Of a stretch of DNA of 64,000 nucleotides, positions 45,841-56,638 are shown one piece after another. Below the pieces are notes generated by a model. That model saw only the letters and a program-made list of their open reading frames with translations. It did no database searches and was not told the origin of the DNA. Each line of letters starts with the position of its first letter. Within the stretch, counting starts at the first letter, position 1. The position numbers and the translations under genes were made by a program. This DNA is from Hymenoscyphus infarciens. Taxonomy: Eukaryota > Ascomycota > Leotiomycetes > Helotiales > Helotiaceae. The DNA is taken from the NCBI GenBank assembly GCA_001414345.1, contig LLCB01000097.1, forward strand, positions 121,098 through 185,097, given 5' to 3'.

Positions 45841-46929
45841 CCTTAAGGTTTAAAAGCTCTTTAATTTCTAGTAAAGAATATAATACCTATTTAAGACGTA
45901 TAATAAAGTCTTTTATAATAGACTTAAAGTTAACTAAATTACTTAATAATAGTAAATCTATATAGGAAAAGCTTAAAGATAAGCTATACTTTATACCTAT
46001 ACTAGTATTTCTAAACTTTATAAAGCCTTTTAAGCTATATATAGATAGAAGTAAAAAGATAGGTTATAAAGTAGTATTATATTAAGTAGATAATAAAAGA
46101 GTTAAGTATTCTATTTTATACCTTTCTAAATTATTATTACTAGTAGAAGAAAGATACTAGCTAATAGAGTTAGAAACTAGTATACTTATTTAAGCTTTAG
46201 AAAAGTTACTATAATATCTAAATAGTAACGATTTTATAGTAGTCACTAATTACTAAGCTATTACTAATATATTTAAGAATAATAGCTCTATTAAGAGTAA
46301 AAGGTTAATCTAGCTATAAAACTAGTAATTATTTTTATCTTGTTATAAATAATATATAAATATTATTTACTATATAAATAAGACTTATATTAATATAGAC
46401 ATTCTATTAAGATTACCTTATAATAAGCTAAAACTATTATTCTAAAAAGAAGCTATAATTAAATCTAATATATATTTTATATAAGCCTTTCTATTTAAAG
46501 TTATAATCTTATCTATATTTAAAGAGTTACTATTAGAAGTTATAAAGTAGCTACTCTTAGACTAATCTCTAAAGCTTATATTTACCTAGATATTAAAATA
46601 ATATATAGATAGTAAGTATACTAAAGCGCTAGTAACTACTCTTAAAGGCTTTCGTTTTAAGCCTACTAAGAAGCTACTATTCTTTAATAAGCTTCTTTAT
46701 ATACTAAAAGTATATCTAAGAAAGTTCTTATCTCTTACTTATAATAATAAGAGCTACTTTAGAATTAAAAAGATCTATTAATATATAAAAAGTTATGTCT
46801 TCTATCTTAGATTATATTAAGAGATTATAGAATATATACCTAGTATATTAATAAGTAAAGCCTTCTAATACTTTACCTTAAAAGTCTCTTTAGCTAATTA
46901 AATATTCTATAATACCTTTAAAAGTACTA

Positions 46930-47940
46930 TTATTAGATTTTATAAATAGCTTTTCAATCTCTATCTAAGGTAATAATAAGATACTTACTATTACTTATAA
47001 GTATTTAAAAGTAGTAAAGCTCTTAGTAGACAAAGATATTAATACTACTAAGAATTAAGCTACTTAATACTTTAGATATATCTATATAGATTAAGGTTTA
47101 CCTAATAGTATAATATCTAATTATAACTCTAAGTTTTAATTAGCGTTCTAGTATAAGCTTTTTAAGCTTATAAAAGTCGACTTAAGCTTTACTACTATAT
47201 ACTATTTAGTAGGTAACAGTTAGGTAGAGTATACTAATTAAACTATAGTCTATACCTTATAATATACTATTAGTAGAGTATATAACTAGTTAATCTAGGA
47301 AGACCTTATACCTTTTATCTAGCTATTACTTAACTTTTTTATTAATATCTCTACTAGAGTAATACTCTTCTCCTTACTATATAGCTAGGACGTAAAGATA
47401 GAGCTTAGTACTAATACTAAAGAGGATATTCTAGACTTCTTAACTTATTATAAATCCTTATAAAACTAAGTAGAATAGTTAGTTAAGATAGTCTAAGCTT
47501 ATATAAAGATATACTATAATAATAAACATACTTCTTTAAAATTTAGTAGTATAATATACTTATAAATAGTAAAAAAACAAGATAAGAGTTACTATTTTTA
47601 AAATTATATAAAGCTATCCTTTTAGAGATTAGAACCTTTTAAGATTATATAGCTAGTAAGTAACTTTACTTTTAAAATTAAGCTATTAAATTAGCTTAAG
47701 ATTTACTCTATTATATTTATTAAATACTTAGAACTAGTAAATAATAATCTATATACTTGTTCTTAACCTAAGCTAGAACTAATTACTATTAATAAGAAGG
47801 AAAGATTTATTATTAAGAATATCCTAAAATAAGAAATATATAAACCTCTAAAAGAGTAATACTAATTATACTATAAGATTAAGTAGCTAAGCTATAAGGA
47901 AACTACTTAGAAGCTAGTATTAATAATATAGAATTAAGCT
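46930..47940 (+). pseudogene. Integrase core and C-terminal chromodomain of the chromovirus, inactivated
   Basis: The integrase core region reads through fragments LTITYKYLKVVKLLVDKDIN and GLPNSIISN (about 47090-47120), broken by RIP stops. Downstream, RFIIKNIL ... YYKIK-LSYKETT-K (about 47800-47935) is a chromodomain with its Trp codons changed to TAG, the change RIP makes to TGG. Confidence 0.8.
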
Positions 47941-48002
47941 AAATTAGTTATATTAGCCTATAAAAGGAAAGGAAAGAAGGATATATACTCTAAGTCTAAA
48001 AC

Positions 48003-48082
48003 CTTCTTATAATAAAGTAAAGCCTCCTTATATTAGAGTAAAAGCCTTCTTATAATAGAGTAAAGCCTCCTTATAATAGAGT
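48003..48082. repeat. Short tandem repeat at the end of pol
   Basis: Four imperfect units of roughly 20-22 bp with the core CTTATAATAGAGTAAAGCCTC, just after the chromodomain remnant. Confidence 0.7.
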
Positions 48083-48239
48083 AACGTCTAAAAAGATATT
48101 AAACTACGTTTTAGTACTAGTTATACCTCTTAAGAAGAGTAAACTAGTAAGATCTATAAGTATCTATATCTATAGTACCTATAACTATTCCTAGTAAAAG
48201 GCTTATAAGCCTTCTCTAAAGAAGTAGATACTCCTCTAT

Positions 48240-51200
48240 TTATTTATTTATTCTTATAAGTTATAATTATTTAAATTTTATATATTATATTAATTTTAAT
48301 TATTTATTAGAAATTCACCTTTACTACCTAGTAGTAATATTAAATTTATATAATACTAATTAGTTAGTATCTAATTTTTAGCCTTAATATTATTATACTC
48401 TACTAAAGAATTTATTATCTTATTAACCTTATACTATAATAAATTCAACTCTTTAATATAAATATACTTAACTCTTTTATATTATATTCCTTTTAATCTA
48501 TTAATCTATAAAACCTTAAACATCTTAATTAGTAATTATACTCTTAATATACTCTTAGATTAACCTTCTATTATTAATATAATAAGTAATTACTTTACTA
48601 AGTAGGTCTTTATAGATAACTTAAACTAGGTCTATTATAAGATCGACTTTATAGCTTACTCTACTATAATAGGTAACTACTAACTCCTTAAAGATATGCT
48701 CTCTAGTATACTCAGTTCTAATAATAACTCTAAAAGTAAAGTTAAGACCTTTATAGTTAGTAATAATAACCTTCTTACTTTTAGTAATATAATACTATTC
48801 CTAAAATAATAAATTATAATAGATACTACTACTAGTACCTTAATTAATAGTAAAGCCTATACTTATAATACTATTTATAATATAGTTACTATAATAACTT
48901 AGTATAATAAGTTAGATACTATTATCTCTCTACTTATTTATAAACTTAATAATAGTAAACACGAATTTACTCTAGCTATTAACAAGTCTACTACTATAAT
49001 CTAGTCTAATAAAAGAGCTATTATTAAGGCTAGCTATATATTAGAAGCCTCCTCTATTACTATTAGAAGTTAAGACTCTACTAATAATAATATAAAGAAG
49101 TTTACTACTACTACTAGTAATTAGAACTCTATTAGTAATAATATAAAGGAACCTACTACTACTACTAGTAGTTAAGGCTTTACTAATAATAATATAAAGG
49201 AGCTTACTACTACTACTAGTAGTTAAAACTCTACTAGTAATAATATAAAGGAACCTACTACTACTACTAGTAGTTAGAACTCTACTAGTAATAATAGAAA
49301 GGAACCTACTACTACTACTAGTAGTTAGAACTCTACTAGTAATAGACCTACTACTATTACTAGTAGTTAGAATACTAAAGCTACTAGTAGAAATTCTAAA
49401 CCTAAGAATAAAATAATTACTACTTATAATAAATAAAAAAATAAGAAGTTAAGATTTATCTAACTAGAATATATCTTACTTAAGAAATAATAGAAGATTC
49501 CTAAAGTTATAGAGATAGAAGCTAAATTTAAGACTGTATTTACTATAAATAGTAAGCTATACTATCTTCTTAACTAAGTTAAGTTATCTAGTAATAATAA
49601 TATCCTAGCTCTTTTAAAACGACTTTATTTCTAGTACTTAGAACCTTATATCTACTTTAATATAAAGCTTACTTTTAATAATAAATAAATATAAGATAAT
49701 AAGAATATCTCTTATAAAGAGAGATTTAATACCTCTAACTATACTTACTTTAAAACTTACCTTAATTAAAGAGCTTATACTATTAAAGACTTTATATATT
49801 AAAACCTTAATAAATATAGCTTACTAGCTACCTTCTTAAAGCTAGACTTTAGAAAGCTAGAAGGTATAAAGATTATTACTATTAATATTAAGATAAATAT
49901 AATTAATATTACTAATACTAATATCTCTTCTATAGTTAATCTAAACTATAGTTAGATAATATAATAATTCGTTAATAAATTTAAGACTACTTAGATAGAA
50001 AAGAGTATTCTTAAATTTATATTTATTATTAATAATTACTATAATAACCTTCCTCTTATTAGTACTAAAATTAAAACTAATAAGAAAAAGAACTCTAATA
50101 ACTTCTAGATTAAAAACATACCTATTTTTAACTAATTAGGTATAGGTAATCTATTCTAGATTCTAGAATAAATACTATTAAGAGTTATAAGTAAATACTT
50201 ATATTATATTCTTATATTTTATAACTATAAGTATATATATATACTTTTAGCCTATACTATTTATAATAAATTTAAGATTATAACTAAAGAAGCTATAAAT
50301 TAGTAATTAGATAAATTCACTATAGCTATTTCCTATATTCTTAGCTTAGGTAAGAAGCTATTATAATATAATTATAATAAAGATAAGGCCTAGATTACTA
50401 CTATTAATATATAGTACTATATTTATAAGAATCCTAAAAAAGGTAATTATATTAAAGTCTAATTCCTCGATCTTAAAGCTATACTATATATTAAATATAA
50501 GAGACCTAATACTAAGAATAAGTATTATTTTAATAAAGATATCTTAAATAATAAAGATAAATCTAATAATAATACTAAAAAATAGATCTTTAATATAAAT
50601 AGTAATAAGATAATTATTAAAAGTAATAAAAAGGAAAAGGCTAAGATAAAGAACCTACTAGAATAGTAGATAGAAGAGTAATAAGCTACTTTTATAGGAA
50701 TTATTACTAATATACTATCCTTTCTAAGTATAATCTTAATTACCTTATATACTAGAAAGGATCTACTATAATAAAGCTCTAATAATAAACAAGTTACTAC
50801 TTATCTTAATATTCTAATATTAAATATTACTAATATACTTCCTATCTATTTCATAAATACCTTTAATAGAATAGAACCTATATATAAGATTAAGATTACT
50901 CTTAAGATTTTAATATAATTCTAAAATAATATTATTTAAAGTCTTAATAATAGAAGAGTATTAGTAAAGGAGAATAAGCTATCTTACGCTTTTATATACT
51001 ATATAAAGCTATTTATAAACTTTAACCCTCTAATTCCTTAGAAAACCATAGACTTTTTTACTAAGTATTATAGTAGGCCTTTCTTAGATAAATTTATTTA
51101 GAAGGTAATTATAAAGTTTAATCCTAACTATTAAGTTAAGTATAAGAAGTTATAAAAGCTATATATACTATTTATTAATATCTAAAGCTATATAGTATCT

Positions 51201-54200
51201 TATAAGATAGATTAAATAAAAACTCTTTTTATATTAAGTTACTATAATCCTAATAGTATAAAGAACTAAGTCCTTCTTATATATCTTATAAATAAGAGAG
51301 TAGATAATCTTACTAAAAAAATAGATAAGATCTTCTTATTACTTAGTATTAAGAAGATAGTTATTCACCTTAGTAGTTTATTAGTAGAAAAGAATAAGCT
51401 TCTTAATTACTATATACTAGAGGATTTTAAGTCTTATATTAAAGATATATTAGCTCTATTATATAGTTTTATTAAATATCTTATCTATAAAGCTATTTAG
51501 AAGGTTAAGATAAATAAGAAGGTAAGAGATTAGAGATATCTAGTATATATATAGAAGTTTAGCCTTTAGAAGTATATCTTTAATCTAATTAGTAGATTAG
51601 CTAAAGAAGTTATAGAATTCTAAGCCTTTAAAATATATACTTAAGAAGTTCTCTATAACTCTAATAACCTAGACTTAAGGCTTTTAGCTTATATAAATAC
51701 TCTTAATAAGGCTATATAGAAAGTTATTATAGAAGTAGATATTATTATAACTATACTAGTAATTACCTTATAATTAAGAGCCTAAGAATAAATAAGTAAA
51801 TTATTTAGATTTAGTATAGATAAGACTAGTATAATAAATCTAACTATTATAATTACTCTAGCTACTAGTCTTAAGTTTAAGATATATAGTATAAATAGTA
51901 ATATTAAATAAATATATTATTATTTAGTCTTAAAAATAGATAAAGAAGCCTAGAATCCTAGTATAAAGTATCTTAATAATACTATCTTAGAGCGTTATAA
52001 GTATAGTAAGTATTATCTTATATACCTAAACTATTAAAGCTAAATATATAATAGTATTATCTAGAAATTTATTAATAAAGAATACTACTATAATAAAATA
52101 ATTAATGCTACTACCTATTATAGCTTACTTCTAAGTAATTATATAATAAAAGAGATTAATAAGGAAATTTTTAATCTTAATACTTAATTTATTATAGTAT
52201 AAGTATAAGATAGTACTTCTAATATTAAAGCTAAAAACACTTCTATCTTTAATAAGAACTATATTAATATTAGTAATAAGTAGATATAATATATTAAATA
52301 AAAGCTTAAATAATATAAGATTAAGTACTTTAAGACTACCTATATCTACTATTATAAAGTAGAAGTTAAAGCTATAATTATTAACTTTAAATATCTAAAT
52401 AACCTAGTCTATATCTTATATATTACTAAAGTTACTTAGAGTATAATATTTAACACCTTAATACTTAGTATTCTAGCTAGTATAAAAATCTCTAAATAGT
52501 ATAATAACATAAAGTATATATTAGTATTAATTACCTAACACGTTTACTTATTTATAGTACTTATCTTAGACTATATTCTTAAACTAAAGTTATATAGCTA
52601 TAATGTTTTCTAAGATAATATATAAATAATATAATACTCTAATATTAGTTATATCTACTAATTATAGTATTATATAAAAGATTATAGATATACTACTAAT
52701 ATTTAGATAGTAAATACTAAGAACTATAGTAGATATAGTTAATATAGCTATCTTTAAGCTACTTATATAAATAATAAGGCTTTAAAATATAACTTTTATA
52801 ATTATATTAGTTATAGAAAGAATATATACTCTTATACTAAGAATAAGGAAGATAATAGTATTAATATGTTTAGCTAAACATATAAGTACTATAAATTAGT
52901 ATATTATATTATTATAGAGAAGCTAGATAGTTATAAGTAATATAACTATAAATATACCTTTTAAGAATACTTATATATATAATATATAAAGTATAAGGAA
53001 TTTAGCTATTATAAGTTAATATATATAAATATAGTTAAATATACTACTTATAGTTTAGAGAATTACGTTAGAGAGAGCTATAGAATAGCTTATAGTAAGA
53101 CTAGAAAGATAATATAATATATACTTAGTATATAGCCTAGTAATTATAACTATATTCCTTCTCTTAATAATAAAGAGGAGCTAGCTATAATAGTAGATAA
53201 TAATTAAGATGTCTTAGTAATAATAAGTAAGCCTCTACTATAGTCTAAAATTCTACTAGCCTCTATAGAGGTATATAAATACTTATAGATATAAATAAAT
53301 ATAGTACTTATAAAGGATAATATAATTATTAGTAATTTAAGCTAAAGACTACTACTAATAAGATTTATTAAGCTAAATTCTAAGTAATTTATTATATACT
53401 TAGTCTCTACTATTCCTTAAAACATAGTAATTATACTACTAGTCTTAGGAAATAAGATCGCTTTTAAGATTAATAATTAGACCTATACTATAAGCTAGAA
53501 ATAGAAGCTACTTTTAAATAGTAAAGAAAAGATAATTAAATTATAAATCTTAGAAATATTTAGTAAACTAAGTAATTATACTTTCTAGAGACTTTATAAT
53601 ATTAATTAAGACTCTTAGATAAATCTAACTATTACTACTTTAGCTATTATTCCTTAAAAAGATAATAAGTTACTAGATTTTAATACTACCTTTAAATAAA
53701 ATATAGAGATTAAGACTTAGAATATAGAGATTAAGATCTAAGATATAGAGATTAAGAATTAGGATATAAAGATTAAGAATTAAGAAGTAGAGATTGAAAA
53801 TCCTAAGTCTAAACCTAGCTTAGGCGTTAATACCTTTTAGCTAAAAGCTCTTATATTAACTACTAAATCTACTTCTTCTTAAGTTAAGACTCTAGTCTCT
53901 TATACACCTAATACCTCTAGTAAATAGGTTTTTAAGCTATATATTATATACTTTAACTTTATAAATAAGCTAGACGTTCTCTAAAAGAACTTATACTATA
54001 TCTAGTTCCTTAATAAGTATATTATAACTAATGTTAGTAAAAACAAGTTATACTATAAAGTATAATTAATTATCCTAGTTTTATAGATTTAATATAGTAT
54101 TAAATATCTATTCTCTAAAAAGAAACTTATTAATATACTAGTAAAGGAGCCTATAAGTAAGGCGTATAAAGCTACTCTTAAAGGTATTAAGATAAAGCTT

Positions 54201-54722
54201 ATTAAGAGCGATTTTACTATAAATACTTTTATATTTTTCCTTCATCTACTTATAAATATACTAATTAAGTTAAAGATTACTTTAAAATAACTAGATCTTA
54301 TTATTTATATAGTTAACGCTTCTACTACTTCTTAGGTTATCTAAGATAGTAGTTATAATTTATATACTACTAACTATATCTTATAAATTTAAGTAAATAG
54401 TATCTATTATAAGGTTATATAACTAATTATAACTATTATAGATTAATTAAAGGCTTAAAAGATAGAAGCTAAGATATAATAATTAGCTATCTTATACTAT
54501 AGAATTAATATCTATAACAGAATAATAATAGCTAAGATACTAGGCTCTAATAATAGATTTTTTAACAAATTAGAGAATAAGAAAGAAGAGAATAAGGTAG
54601 AGAAGGATAAGAATAGATTAGAAGATACTATAGAAAAGTTAAAAGATAAGGAGCTAAATAAGACTTAAAATCAACTTATAGTTAGTATCTCTTTTTACGA
54701 CTTTAGAGGAAGACGCTTTTTT
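48240..54722 (+). pseudogene. Extra post-pol region of the chromovirus, function unknown
   Basis: About 6.4 kb between the end of pol and the polypurine tract. From about 49.05 kb one plus-strand frame gives a coherent protein-like reading whose stops are nearly all TAA/TAG, consistent with lost Gln and Trp codons. It starts with Ser/Thr/Asn-rich tandem repeats, then Lys/Asn/Tyr/Ile-rich sequence (inflated by RIP), includes a later repeat of IEIK units (about 53700-53795), and ends near the polypurine tract. I recognise no domain. It could be an extra retroelement gene, a captured host gene, or another element inserted here whose ends I could not find. Confidence 0.5.
49066..49372. repeat. 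Minisatellite encoding an 18-residue Ser/Thr-rich repeat
   Basis: Five to six units of about 54-60 bp, each with the core CCTACTACTACTACTAGTAG and ACTCTACTAGTAATAATA. In the plus-strand frame each unit reads as NSTSNNIKEPTTTTSS followed by a stop that was probably Gln. It opens the post-pol region. Confidence 0.85.
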
Positions 54723-54732
54723 AAGAGGGGTA

Positions 54733-54916
54733 TGTTATAAGAAGGATACGTAACTATACTAGTAGCAGACCTATAGGTATAGATAGTTATAAGTACTCTA
54801 CACTCTCCTCTTCTCTCTTTAGACGTTTATTACTATACTACATAAGAGATTACTTTCACGTATTTCATCGGGCCTAGCCATAAGCTCCTGATCTGTGATC
54901 TGTCCCTTATACTACA
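54733..54916 (+). repeat. 3' LTR of the chromovirus
   Basis: 184 bp, same length as the 5' LTR with no gaps in the alignment. Its first 77 positions are RIP-mutated and its last 76 are not, the reverse of the 5' LTR. Confidence 0.95.
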
Positions 54917-54921
54917 AAACA

Positions 54922-56131
54922 GAACCCCATATTTTCGCACAGTTCCAGAATTTTTCTCTTTCCTTTGCTCTGGAGGACCTCAAAAACCTTTTTTTGATCT
55001 CGATCTTAGGAACGGTGAGGGGGGGGCTTGGGGGAGTAAGAAGAGCGCGATTGACGGACTACATAGAAGCGAGATCTTTATTTGAAACTCTCACACGGTT
55101 GCTTTCTTGGGTGAAAGTCGTCAAACAGTTAGTGATTATTCTTAATATTGATAAAGGTCTCAACAGGTGGAATGCTCTGACTTGGAGACCCCCTCAACGA
55201 CAATTAGAGGAATGTGATCAGAAGAAATTCATTCCTTCGGACGAGATAACCAGGAGTGGCCCGAATGGATTCAATACTCGCTGGGAAAATTAAGAAATGT
55301 CGAGGCTTTTGAACTCAGGGTCTTGGAATTCTGATTTCAATCTTATTATAGCGCGACCTAGGCATCCTCCCAAGTACTGTGAAACCGGGGAAAAATCCGG
55401 GAGAGTAAAATAAGAGCTAAAAACCAAAGTAAGTACCCTTCTCTCATCTCGCTACCCTATTCTTAACCTATAATTCACGTCACTAATAAACTAAATGGCT
55501 CTTACAACGCTTCTTCGGCCATCCAGTTCCCTCATCAACAACGGAAGTAACCCGCCAAAACGTGGAAGTACGTGGTAAAATCTCTCCTTTGTAAGAGCGC
55601 AACTGGCTCCTTGAAAGACATCTCGCCAGAATCGAAAAAGGTACTCTTAGAAAAGCTTGAACTTCAAAGGAAGCACCAGGAGGCAATGAATAAGATATTA
55701 AAGAAGTTCGATAGTAGTTATATTTATTAGCTGCTTTTGAACCGACAAATAGCTAGCTAGAACAGAACGGCACGGAAAGCGTAGAGAGGTATAAGGAAGG
55801 AGATAGCTGGTGTTCATCAGAAGTCTCAAACCATTCAAGCAACTATATTCCAAAGGCATATCCAACACACAACCCCTCAAAATGCCACCATATTAAACCC
55901 CAGAGCTTATCTTGCTCTACCTCTACCCGAATCCCACGACTTCTAACAAGTACTTCTACTCGTGTTGATCGCCTTACTTCCTATCTAAAGCACCTCTTAG
56001 TGAGATTACCTCTTGTCTTGTTTACTACTATAAGAGAGTAGAGATTCTCTTTGTTTGTCCTTGTCCATCTCGCTTAGTACGGCAGGAAAGGGGGAGAGGG
56101 CTCGTAAAAAGCCACTTCTATGAGGTGAATC
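54922..56131. other. Host or older repeat DNA right of the retroelement
   Basis: 1.2 kb of mostly unmutated sequence. Frames at 54895-55293 and about 55496-55735 look briefly protein-like (for example KSATGSLKDISPESKKVLLEK near 55585, interrupted upstream) but match nothing I know; they may be remnants of an old transposase. No ends found. Confidence 0.4.
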
Positions 56132-56139
56132 AGTAAGTA

Positions 56140-56638
56140 CAGACTTGGGCACTAAGAGGAGGTCTCTGAAAATCATCGTATCGCGTAGAACTTAACTGAT
56201 GATATATTAGATATATCGAGTTATATAACCACTAAATAGTATTTCAATACTAATAACTAATAAAATCTATAATCTCGACTTCAAAGTTACAAACTTTTTA
56301 TTAATATAATATTATAACATAAGTACCTACTTAGCTCTCTCAAAGTAAAGTAATTAATTTATCTATTCAGCTATTTTAACACACCTTTTGTATAAAAGAA
56401 AATCGCTTCTTTTTTCTTCTTTTTTCTTCTTTTTTCAATTTTTTTTTTTTAAAAAGGAGTGAATTATATAACATAATTTCTACCTACTATATAGAGCTAC
56501 TAGCTTTAAAAAATCATCTCTTTTTTACTAATAATATATCGTGCTAATCGTCTCAGAGTAAGAAAGTATTGACTTATGTCGAGAGCTAATTATCGATAAG
56601 TTTATTAATTAACATAAAAGTATCAGTGCCCAAGTCTA
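56140..56638. mobile_element. hAT-type MITE, 499 bp
   Basis: Left end CAGACTTGGGC (56140-56150), right end GCCCAAGTCTA (56628-56638; the last G changed to A, as RIP would do). Flanking 8-mers AGTAAGTA (56132-56139) and AGTAAGTG (56639-56646) match apart from one transition. The terminal 11 bp equal those of the element at 38276-38763, so both belong to one group. A (TTCTTTT) run at about 56406-56450 and a GATATATCG motif are inside. No coding region. Confidence 0.85.

Larger units (their letters stand above)
40741..54840. other. RIP tract
   Basis: CpA and TpG are nearly absent across 14 kb, TpA is greatly enriched, and stops in the retroelement frames are those made from CAA, CAG and TGG. 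Outside this tract CpA/TpG return at once. The edges fall inside the two LTRs, between LTR positions 77 and 109. Confidence 0.9.
40664..54916 (+). mobile_element. Ty3/gypsy chromovirus LTR retrotransposon, 14.3 kb, RIP-inactivated
   Basis: Two 184-bp LTRs (40664-40847, 54733-54916) begin TGTT and end ACTACA (left copy ACTATA), flanked by the 5-bp duplication AAACA (40659-40663, 54917-54921). A purine tract AAGAGGGG sits just before the 3' LTR. Plus-strand pieces in order: gag-like region (about 41.1-43.1 kb), protease remnant (about 44.1-44.4 kb, IDTS), reverse transcriptase (about 45.06-45.84 kb, PYIVVDLRRIN), RNase H (about 46.0-46.3 kb), integrase (about 46.9-47.6 kb, GLPNSIISN), and a chromodomain (about 47.80-47.94 kb, IK-LSYKETT). 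The order RT-RH-IN is that of Ty3/gypsy; the chromodomain makes it a chromovirus. All frames are broken by TAA/TAG stops. Some 6 kb remain between pol and the 3' LTR. Confidence 0.95.

Noticed and set aside
40848..54732. CRISPR array or bacterial mobile element as explanation of the repeats at 48.0 and 49.1 kb
   Set aside because: Units are contiguous, lack spacers and lie in a eukaryotic retroelement.
55321..55410. Possible 5S rRNA or tRNA-like sequence (gcctaggcatcctcccaag region)
   Set aside because: The match to conserved 5S/tRNA boxes was too weak and no cloverleaf could be drawn.
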